DNA of 15,882 nucleotides from SAR86 cluster bacterium. GTDB lineage: Bacteria > Pseudomonadota > Gammaproteobacteria > Pseudomonadales > Azotimanducaceae. Made by a program: the position numbers and the translations under genes. Shown here in pieces: positions 15,208 through 15,882 of this stretch. The notes under the pieces were generated by a model. It was not told where the DNA came from, made no database searches, and worked only from the letters and a program-made list of their open reading frames with translations. Numbering within the stretch: position 1 is the first letter of the stretch; each line of letters begins with the position of its first letter. The stretch covers positions 1 to 15,882 of the forward strand of contig JABMOJ010000171.1 in assembly GCA_013204195.1 (NCBI GenBank), given 5' to 3'.

Positions 15208-15882
15208 TTGAAACTAGTCTGGCTTGGAGTGGTGGCATTACAGTTTATGCTGGCTCAGTCGGTCTATGCCGATGCCGAGAATCCAGACCCGTGGGAAAGC
15301 GTTAATCGAATCACTCACGGGTTCAATGATGGTATCGATCGGGCGGTATTGAAACCTCTGGCTAAGGGTTACAAAAATGTGGTGCCCGGTGGGGTGCGCC
15401 AGATTATTGGTCGCTTTTTTAGTAATCTCGATGAGTTTGGTAATGTGGCCAACAACTTATTACAGGGGAAGGCCAAATATGCCGTGGGTAGTGCCGGGCG
15501 GCTGATGATTAACACCACCGTGGGGCTTGGCGGCTTGTTGGACCCTGCGACAGATATGGGTTTGCTGGCGCATCCTGAAGATTTTAGCCAGACCTTTCGA
15601 GTCTGGGGTGTGCCGAATGGACCTTATTTGGTAATCCCCTTGTTGGGTCCATCGACGGTCACCGATGCGGCCGGGTTGCCTCTGGACGGGCTCTTGGGAC
15701 CATTACGTGATTATCACCCAGTAAGGCATCGTAATATGCTCCGTGGCGTTAACCTTGTGGATGGCCGAGCCAGCATTTTAAGCGCCGAGAGCGTCGTGTT
15801 TGGTGACCGGTATATTTTCTATCGTAATGCCTACCTGCAACGCCAAAACTATTTGGCAAAGGATGGCCAGGTGGTGGATGAA
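15208..15882 (+). CDS. mlaA: MlaA/VacJ family outer-membrane phospholipid transport protein (3' truncated by window edge)
   Basis: The first 225 residues of an MlaA protein, the outer-membrane component that removes misplaced phospholipid from the outer leaflet and passes it to MlaC and the MlaFEDB complex. The family pattern is clear: DPWESVNRITHGFND (27-41), LKPLAKGYKNVVPGGVR (48-64), FFSNLDEFGNVANNLLQGK (70-88), INTTVGLGGLLDPATDMGL (101-119), FSQTFRVWGVPNGPYLVIPLLGPSTVTDAAG (126-156) and REAY-like RNAYLQRQNYLAKDG near the window end. It starts with TTG and a strong AAGGAG. The signal peptide ends about SVYA-DAE and contains no cysteine, so unlike E. coli MlaA it is not predicted to be a lipoprotein and should be cut by signal peptidase I. 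The stop codon lies beyond the window. It is 118 bp downstream of hrpA and has its own likely promoter. Confidence 0.93.
   Translation, partial: MKLVWLGVVALQFMLAQSVYADAENPDPWESVNRITHGFNDGIDRAVLKPLAKGYKNVVPGGVRQIIGRFFSNLDEFGNVANNLLQGKAKYAVGSAGRLMINTTVGLGGLLDPATDMGLLAHPEDFSQTFRVWGVPNGPYLVIPLLGPSTVTDAAGLPLDGLLGPLRDYHPVRHRNMLRGVNLVDGRASILSAESVVFGDRYIFYRNAYLQRQNYLAKDGQVVDE

Overview
The window looks like chromosomal DNA of a gammaproteobacterium, probably a marine or environmental heterotroph of moderate GC. The evidence is a full-length HrpA with the Escherichia-type layout (DEAH helicase core plus long C-terminal region), a TcyP/YdjN-type cystine symporter very close to the E. coli protein, an MlaA protein, and a TonB-dependent receptor. 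The genus cannot be fixed from the sequence alone. No tRNA, rRNA, CRISPR array, insertion sequence or phage gene was seen.

Left part (1-2600): the C-terminal beta-barrel of a TonB-dependent receptor enters from the left edge and ends at a textbook intrinsic terminator. It is followed by the decayed C-terminal half of a CYP153-type cytochrome P450, with an in-frame stop, a frameshift and no N-terminal half. An intact PaaI-like hotdog thioesterase comes next.

Middle part (2585-11097): a minus-strand pair, a CstA-family peptide/pyruvate transporter followed 49 bp downstream by an alpha/beta hydrolase, converges on the thioesterase. Diverging from cstA is a lipoprotein amidohydrolase of the YtcJ/Amidohydro_3 type. 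Then come the cystine symporter tcyP and a periplasmic gamma-glutamyltransferase. Together these suggest scavenging of peptides, amides and sulfur amino acids: GGT would cleave glutathione or gamma-glutamyl compounds in the periplasm, TcyP would import cystine, and the CstA protein would import peptides or pyruvate. This joint role is inference; the gaps are large and no shared operon is evident, apart from cstA plus the hydrolase.

Right part (11098-15882): a 49-bp imperfect inverted repeat lies between ggt and the large helicase gene hrpA. After hrpA comes mlaA, truncated by the right edge, which encodes the outer-membrane component of the Mla phospholipid-transport system. In this strain it appears to lack the lipoprotein cysteine.

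The window is mostly ordinary housekeeping and nutrient-uptake sequence. I see no convincing undescribed multi-gene system. The points most worth a second look are the P450 relic, the in-frame 12-bp tandem repeat that builds the GGT signal peptide, and the inverted repeat upstream of hrpA.
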